NCBI GenBank assembly: GCA_015233755.1
Contig: JADFXA010000174.1
Coordinates: 1 to 5,223, forward strand
DNA length: 5,223 nucleotides
Source: Desulfamplus sp.
GTDB taxonomy: Bacteria; Desulfobacterota; Desulfobacteria; Desulfobacterales; Desulfobacteraceae
Direction: 5' to 3'
Shown one piece after another: positions 1-5,223 of this stretch. The notes under the pieces are model-generated. The model worked only from the letters and a program-made list of their open reading frames with translations, did no database searches and was not told where the DNA came from. Within the stretch, counting starts at the first letter, position 1; the number at the start of each line of letters is the position of its first letter. Both the position numbers and the translations under genes were made by a program.

Positions 1-884
1 AAGATAAAAGTTATTCAGAACTTCCTTTAAATAATAATAAACGAGAGAGTGATTTAAGAATCCTAAAAAACAAAGTTAAGAAAATAACCCTTAAAAAAAA
101 TGGTGTGCTGCCAAAAGCATCAACATATCTTAAGTTAAAGCCACAGGATAATTTAACTCTTATTTCAAGAGAAAATGGGCAAAGTGATCAGCGTAAAGTC
201 AACCCAAAAGATATAGATAATAGAAATAATTGTGAATGGCTCTTATTCTCTGAAGTTCAAATAAATGGAACTAAAGAAAATTCGAAACTTAAAATTGATC
301 AATCTAAAAAATACAACCTTCTCTACTCTTCCAAATATTTTATGGAGACACTTGGCTGGAGTATGTATAACCATATTTATATCAGGGGAACAACAAATTT
401 AAAGATGCAGACACCTTTCAAACTATATGGTTCTCTTGAGAAAAAATCAGATAGTGATGATATATATCTTGCTCTCCAGCCATGGATGCCGCTTTCAGAT
501 GAACCATTTTTATCTGAACCTTTTTGGGAAAAGATCATTGTTCTTCTGTTCACTGAGCAAAGAGCTGAATTTCTCATTAGAAACTCATGGGGAGAGATTT
601 TCTTTGAAACCCTAAGTCTTGATAAGTTTGCCAATTTTGAAGAAAAATGTTATCACACAGCCATGAAGATTCTTGAATATCACATAAAAGGCTCTAATTA
701 CTCAATATTTCAAATGGGATTAAAACCAATAGAAAAATTTAGCCAACAGATTAAAACTATTGTTGAAGATACTAAAATTCTTAGGAATAGCTTAAATAAT
801 AAAGATAGCTTAGAACCAAACGGATCAGGAAATATTCCTGACATAAATATAGTTCAAAGGAGACCATACCTTGATTCACTCTGA
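1..884 (+). CDS. Unrecognised protein, 5' end outside the window
   Basis: I do not recognise this protein. The frame ending in TGA at 882-884 is open without a stop back to base 1, giving at least 293 visible residues. No in-frame ATG lies between base 3 and the GTG at 105, and no ribosome binding site precedes that GTG, so the true start is probably upstream of the window. The first 70 or so visible residues are rich in Lys, Asn and Ser and look like a disordered linker. They are followed by a more ordered, aromatic-rich part (for example LGWSMYNHIYIRG, LALQPWMPLSDEPF and RNSWGEIFFETLSLDKF). The last 30 or so residues are polar again. There is no signal peptide or membrane segment in the visible part and no cysteine-rich metal motif. 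It overlaps the next gene by 14 bases, so the two are probably translationally coupled and functionally linked. Coding is well supported; function is unknown. Confidence 0.7.
   Translation, partial: DKSYSELPLNNNKRESDLRILKNKVKKITLKKNGVLPKASTYLKLKPQDNLTLISRENGQSDQRKVNPKDIDNRNNCEWLLFSEVQINGTKENSKLKIDQSKKYNLLYSSKYFMETLGWSMYNHIYIRGTTNLKMQTPFKLYGSLEKKSDSDDIYLALQPWMPLSDEPFLSEPFWEKIIVLLFTEQRAEFLIRNSWGEIFFETLSLDKFANFEEKCYHTAMKILEYHIKGSNYSIFQMGLKPIEKFSQQIKTIVEDTKILRNSLNNKDSLEPNGSGNIPDINIVQRRPYLDSL
858..862 (+). promoter_or_regulatory. Ribosome binding site deciding the TTG start at 871
   Basis: AGGAG lies 8 bases before TTG 871-873, inside the end of the upstream gene. An in-frame TAG at 850-852 excludes a start further upstream, and there is no other start codon before the receiver domain begins. 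This supports TTG as the real start. Confidence 0.75.
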
Positions 885-1971
885 ATTATACTCCACCACA
901 AAATCTGATTCTAAAACGCAACAGGAAGCAGATTCAAACAAATTGGTTGGCCCCAAAAAAACATCTAAAGCACATATTCTTATCGTGAATGATGATCCAA
1001 GAACATTATTAGGATTAACAAAAGCTATACAGAAATTAGGATTTCCAAACACTATATCTGTTCAGACAGATGAAAAAGCAGTTCTTGCAACAGGCAAACA
1101 AGATATTGACTGTATAATATGCACATATAATACAGTCAATATTAACGGAGTTAGCTTTTTAAAGATGGTTAGAAAGAAAGATAAATATGCAGATACACCT
1201 TTTTTTCTAACCGATCCCGCATTTACAACAGTTAAAGTTCTAAAAGCTGGTCATGCTGGTGTTACAGGGCTTCTTGTTATGCCCTGCACCGTAAAAATAT
1301 TGGAAGATAAGATAACAGGGACACTTGGCACACCAAAGGAGATAGTTGTAGGAAATGCTGAAAAGCAGGTTGCCAAAGGTTCAAATCTTATAAAAGATGG
1401 AAAATATAGCGAGGCAATTGATGAGTTTAAGTCAATGGTCAACCAAAAAGAGAATCCCGAGTATTATTACAATATTGGTTATATAAAAAGTATTCAGGGA
1501 AAACACTCTGAAGCTATTGCAGCATTTAGAAAAGCAACACAGCTTGATAGGCTTTTTGCTAAAGCATACGAAGAGATGGGAAGGGCGTATCGTGCATTGG
1601 GGCAGTACGATAAAGCAGATGAATGTTTAAGCTATGCAGCCCAGATACATCTTGATAGAGACAATGATGGTCATGCAGAAGATATTTTAAATGAGATATT
1701 GCAGCTTGGATCAGAATCTTTAAATGTCTTTAACTCATTGGGAGTTATTTATAGGAAAAGAGGGGATCATAAAACAGCATTGACTCATTATACAAAAGCA
1801 TTAAAGATTCACCCAGATGAACCAAATATCTACTACAACATGGGAAGAATCTACTTAGATATGAAAGACTCAGACAAGGCAAGGGAGTTTTTCCAAAAAG
1901 CAGTAGAGATAGATAGCAGTTTCAAAGAGGCAAGACAGGTTATAAAAGCTATTGATCTTGGTATGCTTTAG
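871..1971 (+). CDS. Degenerate receiver domain fused to TPR repeats
   Basis: This is a 366-residue soluble protein, probably a scaffold or adaptor. Residues 1-33 are a polar tail. Residues 34-152 are a response-regulator receiver fold: HILIVNDD (35-42) gives the acidic pocket and Thr114 matches the conserved switch Thr/Ser. The site where the phosphoaccepting Asp should sit is Thr85 (DCIICTYNTVNINGVSF aligns with the usual DLILLDIIMPEIDG), and the conserved Lys before Pro is Met137. The domain is therefore not expected to accept phosphate in the standard way. Residues 163-351 hold about five tetratricopeptide repeats (near 163-194, 196-229, 230-263, 284-317 and 318-351), with a spacer at 264-283 that may be a decayed repeat. 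TPRs bind proteins, so a partner-binding role is inferred. It overlaps the upstream gene by 14 bases and precedes the methyltransferase gene by 69 bases. Start is TTG with a good ribosome binding site. Domain calls are firm; partner and output are unknown. Confidence 0.88.
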   Translation: MIHSELYSTTKSDSKTQQEADSNKLVGPKKTSKAHILIVNDDPRTLLGLTKAIQKLGFPNTISVQTDEKAVLATGKQDIDCIICTYNTVNINGVSFLKMVRKKDKYADTPFFLTDPAFTTVKVLKAGHAGVTGLLVMPCTVKILEDKITGTLGTPKEIVVGNAEKQVAKGSNLIKDGKYSEAIDEFKSMVNQKENPEYYYNIGYIKSIQGKHSEAIAAFRKATQLDRLFAKAYEEMGRAYRALGQYDKADECLSYAAQIHLDRDNDGHAEDILNEILQLGSESLNVFNSLGVIYRKRGDHKTALTHYTKALKIHPDEPNIYYNMGRIYLDMKDSDKAREFFQKAVEIDSSFKEARQVIKAIDLGML

Positions 1972-2040
1972 TATTTCGAAGTTATTTAGAACCATAAGTT
2001 TCAATTATCCCAAGAAATTAGCTTATATCTTAAAATTTAG

Positions 2041-2679
2041 ATGAATATAAAAAGGTATTTAGGTTATATGATCGATTTTGAATTTAGTAGAACCATTAAA
2101 GGTTTTATGGCAGATACAGAGGCAATGCGTCTTTATGAAGTTGCTTTTCAAGCATCTAAAATAGGACCATGTTTAGAGATTGGAAGCTATTGCGGGAAAT
2201 CTGCCTATTTCATAGGAAGTGCATGTAAACAAAATAACGGAATTTTATACTCTATAGATCACCACAGAGGTTCAGAAGAGCAGCAACTTGGAGAAGAGTA
2301 TTTTGATCCTGAGTTGTATGACGATGAGCTAAAAAGGGTAAATACATCTAAGTTTTTTATAAATACTCTTGAGAAAGCAAAACTTTTAGAGAGTGTAGTC
2401 CCAATAATATCTTCATCAGCAGTTGTAGGTAAAATGTGGTTAACTCCACTCTCTATGCTGTTTATTGATGGAGGGCATACCTTTGAAGCTGCAATGAACG
2501 ATTATGCAATATGGGCAAATCATATTATGCCAGGTGGTTTCCTTGTTATACACGATATATTCATTGATCCTTCAAAGGGTGGTCAGGCTCCACGCCAAGT
2601 TTATGAAAAAGCTTTAGAATCAGGGTTATATAACCCTTTAGAGATGACCGAAACACTTGGTGTGCTTCAGAAGAAGTAG
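2041..2679 (+). CDS. Class I SAM-dependent methyltransferase (Methyltransf_24-like)
   Basis: A 212-residue soluble protein with a Rossmann-type methyltransferase core. Motif I, which binds S-adenosylmethionine, is CLEIGSYCGKSA (44-55). The acidic residue ending beta 2 is Asp73 in LYSIDHHRG. IDGGH (142-146) followed by GGFLVIHDIF (165-174) is typical of the Methyltransf_24 / CmcI-like group, in which Asp143 and Asp172 may help bind metal. The substrate cannot be read from the sequence; small molecules, sugars or O-methylation are all possible. The ATG at 2041 follows an in-frame TAG directly, but no clear ribosome binding site precedes it. Met10 (2068) and Met23 (2107, with AAAGG four bases upstream) are alternative starts, though starting at Met23 would lose some of the N-terminal helix this family usually has. 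It lies 69 bases after the receiver-TPR gene on the same strand and converges with the hdrB-like gene. Family call is confident; start and substrate are not. Confidence 0.85.
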   Translation: MNIKRYLGYMIDFEFSRTIKGFMADTEAMRLYEVAFQASKIGPCLEIGSYCGKSAYFIGSACKQNNGILYSIDHHRGSEEQQLGEEYFDPELYDDELKRVNTSKFFINTLEKAKLLESVVPIISSSAVVGKMWLTPLSMLFIDGGHTFEAAMNDYAIWANHIMPGGFLVIHDIFIDPSKGGQAPRQVYEKALESGLYNPLEMTETLGVLQKK

Positions 2680-2736
2680 AGTAACGCTTTAAAAAAATCC
2701 ATTCAAATAGAGTAACAAAATGGTATTAGAGCACTA

Positions 2737-3630
2737 TCAAATTATACCTTTTGATTTCAACATCGGTAAAGGATCAACTATATGCCTTTGAAACCAACCT
2801 TTATAATCTTTAATTCCCATTGCTAAACTTAAAATTTCAGAAAAATGGAGCGTTGGAATAGGATTTTTTATTGAACAACGTATTTCTAAATTAAGATGAC
2901 ACATTGCACACGCAGTAACAATACAATCAGCTTCTGATTCTATCGCCTGCCTCATTATGCCATTAACTATTGGAGTTACAATATCTGGTCTTGATGCTGA
3001 AAGAAAAGTTCCGCAGCACCTTGAACTATATGACCATAGAGAACTTTTAGCCCCTAATGAAGAGAGAATCTTCTCAATTAAACCATGATAATTGGGCATT
3101 TTATTCATTTCAGGTGGACGAGCAAGCATACAGCCGTAATAAGGGACAAAACTTATATTTTCTAATGGCAATTTCTTTAAGGAGCTTTCTTTTTTCTCGT
3201 TTTTATTATCTATTGTTCCATTATCAATAAAAGATGGCAAATTGATATTTGATAGCATCTCAAAGAAGTGGATTATTTTTAAATCTTTATTAAATTGCTT
3301 TCCCCACATCTTTTTATAATCGTTTTGTAAATCAGAATCCTTAGAAAGATGAAGCTGTGTTTGCTGAAGTCTTAAAAGACAGCTTGGACAAGCAGCAAGA
3401 AGTGGACGGTCAGGCAATGCAAGCGAAAGATTTCTTGAAGCTAATCCAAAAGCACTTTTTGAATCAATGCTATGAGCAGATGATGAACCACAGCAGTTCC
3501 AATCTTCTAATTCAATAAGTTCATATCCTATGCTTCTGCAAAATTTTATCAAAGATATGTTATTCTCTTTTGCCGAAGTTGCAAGAGAACAGCCAGGGAA
3601 ATATGATATTTCAATAAGTTTTTTATCCAT
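2737..3630 (-). CDS. hdrB: Heterodisulfide reductase subunit B-like protein (two CCG domains)
   Basis: A 297-residue cytoplasmic iron-sulfur protein of the HdrB family. In known Hdr complexes, subunit B carries two noncubane [4Fe-4S] clusters and performs the disulfide (CoM-S-S-CoB or, in bacteria, an unidentified thiol/disulfide) chemistry. Both CCG motifs are complete: Cys14-X31-Cys46-Cys47-X33-Cys81-X2-Cys84 and Cys167-X37-Cys205-Cys206-X34-Cys241-X2-Cys244. Family landmarks include YFPGCS, NCCGSS, YYGCMLARPPE, RCCGTFLSASRPD and the C-terminal VDPLPMLKSKG. There is no N-terminal ferredoxin-type domain, which argues against GlpC, GlcF, DsrK or TmcB relatives, and it is longer than LutA. A Lys/Asn-rich linker near 136-158 separates the two halves. 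hdrA and hdrC are not adjacent. It starts 58 bases after the kinase gene on the same strand with no visible terminator between, so co-transcription is likely. A stop codon directly precedes the ATG, which fixes the earliest possible start. Confidence 0.92.
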   Translation of the reverse strand: MDKKLIEISYFPGCSLATSAKENNISLIKFCRSIGYELIELEDWNCCGSSSAHSIDSKSAFGLASRNLSLALPDRPLLAACPSCLLRLQQTQLHLSKDSDLQNDYKKMWGKQFNKDLKIIHFFEMLSNINLPSFIDNGTIDNKNEKKESSLKKLPLENISFVPYYGCMLARPPEMNKMPNYHGLIEKILSSLGAKSSLWSYSSRCCGTFLSASRPDIVTPIVNGIMRQAIESEADCIVTACAMCHLNLEIRCSIKNPIPTLHFSEILSLAMGIKDYKGWFQRHIVDPLPMLKSKGII

Positions 3631-3643
3631 TTACGATTCTAAA

Positions 3644-3650
3644 CCTCCTT
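3644..3650 (-). promoter_or_regulatory. Strong but distant ribosome binding site of the hdrB-like gene
   Basis: On the - strand AAGGAGG lies 13 bases before the ATG at 3630. This is a full anti-16S match but longer than the usual 5-9 base spacing. The codon just before the ATG is TAA in the same frame, so no upstream start can shorten the gap. Confidence 0.6.
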
Positions 3651-3688
3651 CCACTCAAAACTAACTCTAAAATTGCTTTTAACCTATT

Positions 3689-4852
3689 TTACCTATTCAG
3701 ATAAATAATAATTGATGTCCCTTCTTCATCAGAAGTTTTCATTTTGATTTCGCCCTTTTGTGTTTGTGCAATAAGTTTAGCACTATATGCTCCAAGACCT
3801 GTACCTTTACGCTTACCTGATGTTACATACTTATTAAAAAATCTCTCACGAATATCTGCTGGAACAGCGCCTTGGTTGTTAATGGAGATTATAGCTTTAT
3901 CACCAGCAGTTGAAAGTATAATATCTATCCTTCCCAATTCAGGAGATGCCTCAATTGCATTTTGCATCAAATTAGAAAGCATAGAATAACAAAGCAAATG
4001 TTCTCCCTTAACAAGGAAAGTTATCTGTTTGCCAATCTCAACTCTATCTTTGACAGATTTTATACCCTCAATAATAGCAAAATAAGAGTGTGAGTCATTT
4101 ACATTAAATGAGATAGACAATTTTTTAAACTTAATATGTTTTTCTAATTCATTTAGTATATTATTTATAATAATAAGAATATCAACTGACCCTGGTGTAA
4201 AAGTATAAACTCCTTTTTCCATTTTAAAAAGATCTAAAGAGAGATTTATCATATTGAGCATTTTATACCCACAAGCAACAATATGTTCAAGATATTCTGT
4301 TTGAGCTTCATTAAGGCCACCCTGAAACTTTATAAGCTCTGGAAAATTGATAATTCCATTAAGTGGGGTTTTAAGATCGTGTCGAGTTATATTTTCTATA
4401 TCTTCTCTAAGGCGGCCGATTTCAATAAGCTCTTTATTTTGTTTCTCAAGTTGTTTAGCCTGTGATTTAAGACACTTGTGGGCAAGTCTAAGTTCTATAT
4501 GATTTTTAACTCTGGCACGAACAATGGGAATACTTAATGGTTTTGTAATATAATCAATTGCGCCAAGCTCAAGCCCTTTTGTTTCATCTTCAATATCGCT
4601 CATAGCTGTTACAAAGATTATAGGTATATCAGCAGTAGATGGATTAGATTTTAGCTGCCTACACGTTTCATATCCATCTATTTCAGGCATTATTATATCC
4701 AAAAGGATTAAATCAGGTGTTGTCTGTAAAGCTATTTCTATCGCCTCTTTTCCGCTTGTAGCAACCATTATTTCGTAAAGTCCATCAAGTGCATCAACAA
4801 GAACATCAATGCTTACTTCAGTGTCATCAACAATTAAGATTTTACGTCTCAT
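3689..4852 (-). CDS. Soluble hybrid histidine kinase: REC-HisKA-HATPase
   Basis: A 387-residue cytoplasmic signalling protein without membrane segments or a PAS/GAF sensor. Residues 3-118 are a complete receiver domain: Asp9/Asp10 pocket, phosphoacceptor Asp52 (LILLDIIMPEIDG), Thr82 and Lys104 (YITKPL). A charged, probably coiled-coil linker (about 118-150) leads to the HisKA box RHDLKTPLNGI with phosphoaccepting His158. The ATPase domain follows: N-box SNLMQNAIEA (Asn294, Asn298), a G1-like box INNQGAVP with Asn326 where Asp is usual, F-box RFFNKYVTSGK and G2 box GTGLGAYSAKL (350-360). About 30 residues near 253-282 look like extra sequence before the N-box. With the receiver at the N-terminus, its input is probably phosphate from another kinase, and it passes the signal to an unseen regulator. 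The ATG at 4852 has GGAG five bases upstream. It probably heads an operon with the hdrB-like gene. Confidence 0.92.
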   Translation of the reverse strand: MRRKILIVDDTEVSIDVLVDALDGLYEIMVATSGKEAIEIALQTTPDLILLDIIMPEIDGYETCRQLKSNPSTADIPIIFVTAMSDIEDETKGLELGAIDYITKPLSIPIVRARVKNHIELRLAHKCLKSQAKQLEKQNKELIEIGRLREDIENITRHDLKTPLNGIINFPELIKFQGGLNEAQTEYLEHIVACGYKMLNMINLSLDLFKMEKGVYTFTPGSVDILIIINNILNELEKHIKFKKLSISFNVNDSHSYFAIIEGIKSVKDRVEIGKQITFLVKGEHLLCYSMLSNLMQNAIEASPELGRIDIILSTAGDKAIISINNQGAVPADIRERFFNKYVTSGKRKGTGLGAYSAKLIAQTQKGEIKMKTSDEEGTSIIIYLNR

Positions 4853-4883
4853 ATTTTCTCCGTTTACTTTTAAAGCACCTAAA

Positions 4884-4899
4884 GTAGTTTATAAACTAC
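4884..4899. promoter_or_regulatory. Perfect 16-bp palindrome in the kinase leader
   Basis: GTAGTTTATAAACTAC is a perfect dyad with no spacer, centred about 40 bases before the kinase start codon. A second perfect dyad, ACCTTAAGGT, is at 4920-4929. The segments CACCTAAAGTAG (4876-4887) and CTACCTTAAGGTG (4918-4930) are near inverted copies of each other around it. This looks like an operator for a dimeric regulator of the kinase gene, or a short leader hairpin. I could not find a convincing -35/-10 pair for the kinase on the - strand. Confidence 0.35.
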
Positions 4900-4944
4900 A
4901 TTTTACCGTATTACTTACTACCTTAAGGTGTTATTTCATAATTG

Positions 4945-4971
4945 TTGACAAAAATAAAGCGTTCATATAAT
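4945..4971 (+). promoter_or_regulatory. Sigma-70 promoter for tupA
   Basis: The -35 box TTGACA (4945-4950) and -10 box TATAAT (4966-4971) both match consensus exactly, with a spacer of 15 bases, shorter than the ideal 17. Shifting the -35 to TTGTTG (4942-4947) gives 18. The predicted transcript would start near 4977-4979 and have a leader of about 92 bases before the tupA ATG. Confidence 0.65.
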
Positions 4972-4974
4972 AGT

Positions 4975-5010
4975 TTTTCTATTTATGCCAAATATGGCAT
5001 AAATAGAAAA
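4975..5010. promoter_or_regulatory. Perfect 16+16 bp inverted repeat on the tupA start site; probable operator
   Basis: TTTTCTATTTATGCCA (4975-4990) and TGGCATAAATAGAAAA (4995-5010) are exact inverted copies separated by AATA. The repeat begins three bases after the -10 box, so a bound protein would cover the transcription start and block initiation. No T-run follows it on the + strand and no gene ends here, so it is unlikely to be a terminator. In sulfate reducers, tungstate/molybdate genes are controlled by ModE- and TunR-type regulators; TunR uses a DNA-binding domain related to XerC/XerD and a site of about 30 bp. This site has a similar size and contains TTATG and CATAA, but assignment to a regulator is inference. 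Confidence 0.6.
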
Positions 5011-5069
5011 TAATAAGGACAATTAGTTCTCAACTAAATTTTAACTGTAAACTAATAAAGAGGAGTGAA

Positions 5070-5223
5070 ATGAAGAGTATCAAAACAAAAAGAGAATCAA
5101 CTAAAATGGCAACTAAGATTGTGTTTATTGCAATCGTGGTGTGTATGGTTTTTGGAATTAGTTTTAATGTTCAGGCATCTGATAAAAAAACATTAATGAT
5201 GGCAACAACAACCAGCACTGATG
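5070..5223 (+). CDS. tupA: Tungstate ABC transporter substrate-binding protein, 3' end outside the window
   Basis: Fifty-one codons are visible before the window ends. The start ATG at 5070 has AGAGGAG four to five bases upstream. Residues 1-14 are basic (MKSIKTKRESTKMA), residues about 15-35 are hydrophobic (IVFIAIVVCMVFGISF), and NVQASD suggests signal peptidase I cleavage after Ala36 (VQA-SD), so the product is exported to the periplasm. The mature part begins KKTLMMATTTSTD, the hallmark N-terminus of TupA-type tungstate-binding proteins, in which the TTTST stretch helps hold the oxyanion. TupA delivers tungstate (some relatives also molybdate) to the TupBC permease and ATPase, supplying enzymes such as W/Mo formate dehydrogenases and aldehyde oxidoreductases. 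tupB and tupC should lie just beyond the window. Met13 is a possible alternative start but lacks a ribosome binding site. Other anion-binding relatives cannot be fully excluded from so short a piece. Confidence 0.82.
   Translation, partial: MKSIKTKRESTKMATKIVFIAIVVCMVFGISFNVQASDKKTLMMATTTSTD

Noticed and set aside
105..107. GTG as the start of the first gene
   Set aside because: The same frame is open to base 1, with coding-like codons, and there is no ribosome binding site before the GTG, so a start left of the window is more likely.
377..634. Open frame on the - strand, with another on the + strand at 427-615
   Set aside because: Both lie inside the unrecognised gene in other frames, lack ribosome binding sites and show no recognisable protein features.
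1251..1442. Open frame on the - strand
   Set aside because: It is antisense to the receiver-TPR gene, whose domain content is unmistakable.
3744..4465. Two + strand open frames (3744-3989 and 4283-4465)
   Set aside because: They are antisense shadows of the histidine kinase, whose conserved boxes cover both stretches.
4888..4893. TATAAA on the - strand as the kinase -10 box
   Set aside because: The hexamer 17 bases upstream reads AAGTAA, which is a poor -35, and the TATAAA is part of the perfect palindrome, so a promoter call is not supported.
4975..5010. The inverted repeat as a rho-independent terminator
   Set aside because: The stem is AT-rich, no T-run follows it on the + strand, it lies directly after a strong promoter, and no gene ends nearby on either strand.
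4978..5069. A molybdenum/tungsten cofactor riboswitch in the tupA leader
   Set aside because: The leader is only about 92 bases, AT-rich, and shows only simple hairpins rather than the multi-stem, GC-rich architecture of that RNA class.

Overview
The window is AT-rich (roughly one third G+C by eye) and reads as a chromosomal segment of an anaerobic, probably sulfate-reducing Desulfobacterota (deltaproteobacterial) species. This is inferred from three things: a HdrB-type heterodisulfide reductase subunit, a tungstate-type (TupA) substrate-binding protein, and a soluble receiver-histidine kinase. I cannot name the organism. There are no RNA genes, CRISPR arrays, insertion sequences or other mobile elements that I can support.

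Layout. On the + strand, 1-2679 holds three genes in a row. The first is the 3' end of an unrecognised gene; its frame stays open to base 1, so it is cut by the window edge. The second overlaps it by 14 bases and encodes a degenerate receiver domain followed by TPR repeats (TTG start with a good ribosome binding site). The third, 69 bases on, is a small class I SAM-dependent methyltransferase. Converging on these from the - strand are a soluble REC-HisKA-HATPase kinase (4852 to 3689) and, 58 bases downstream of it, a stand-alone HdrB protein with two complete CCG cysteine motifs (3630 to 2737). At the right edge a + strand gene, cut by the window end, starts at 5070; its signal peptide and an ATTTSTD motif mark it as the tungstate-binding protein TupA.

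Regulation. The 217-base divergent gap 4853-5069 is the most information-rich noncoding part. It has a near-consensus sigma-70 promoter pointing at tupA, then a perfect 16+16 bp inverted repeat lying on the predicted transcription start, which is the expected geometry for a metal-oxyanion repressor. A separate perfect 16-bp palindrome lies nearer the kinase gene.

How the genes may work together. TupA would feed tungstate (or molybdate) to anaerobic oxidoreductases. HdrB is an electron-transfer module of the kind used by such anaerobes, but its usual partners HdrA and HdrC are not next to it. Its position behind a two-component kinase suggests co-transcription, but a shared function is only inference. 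I do not see a clearly new multi-gene system. The best leads are the tupA operator, the receiver-TPR protein that has lost its phosphorylation site, the orphan kinase-hdrB pair, and the unrecognised gene at the left edge.
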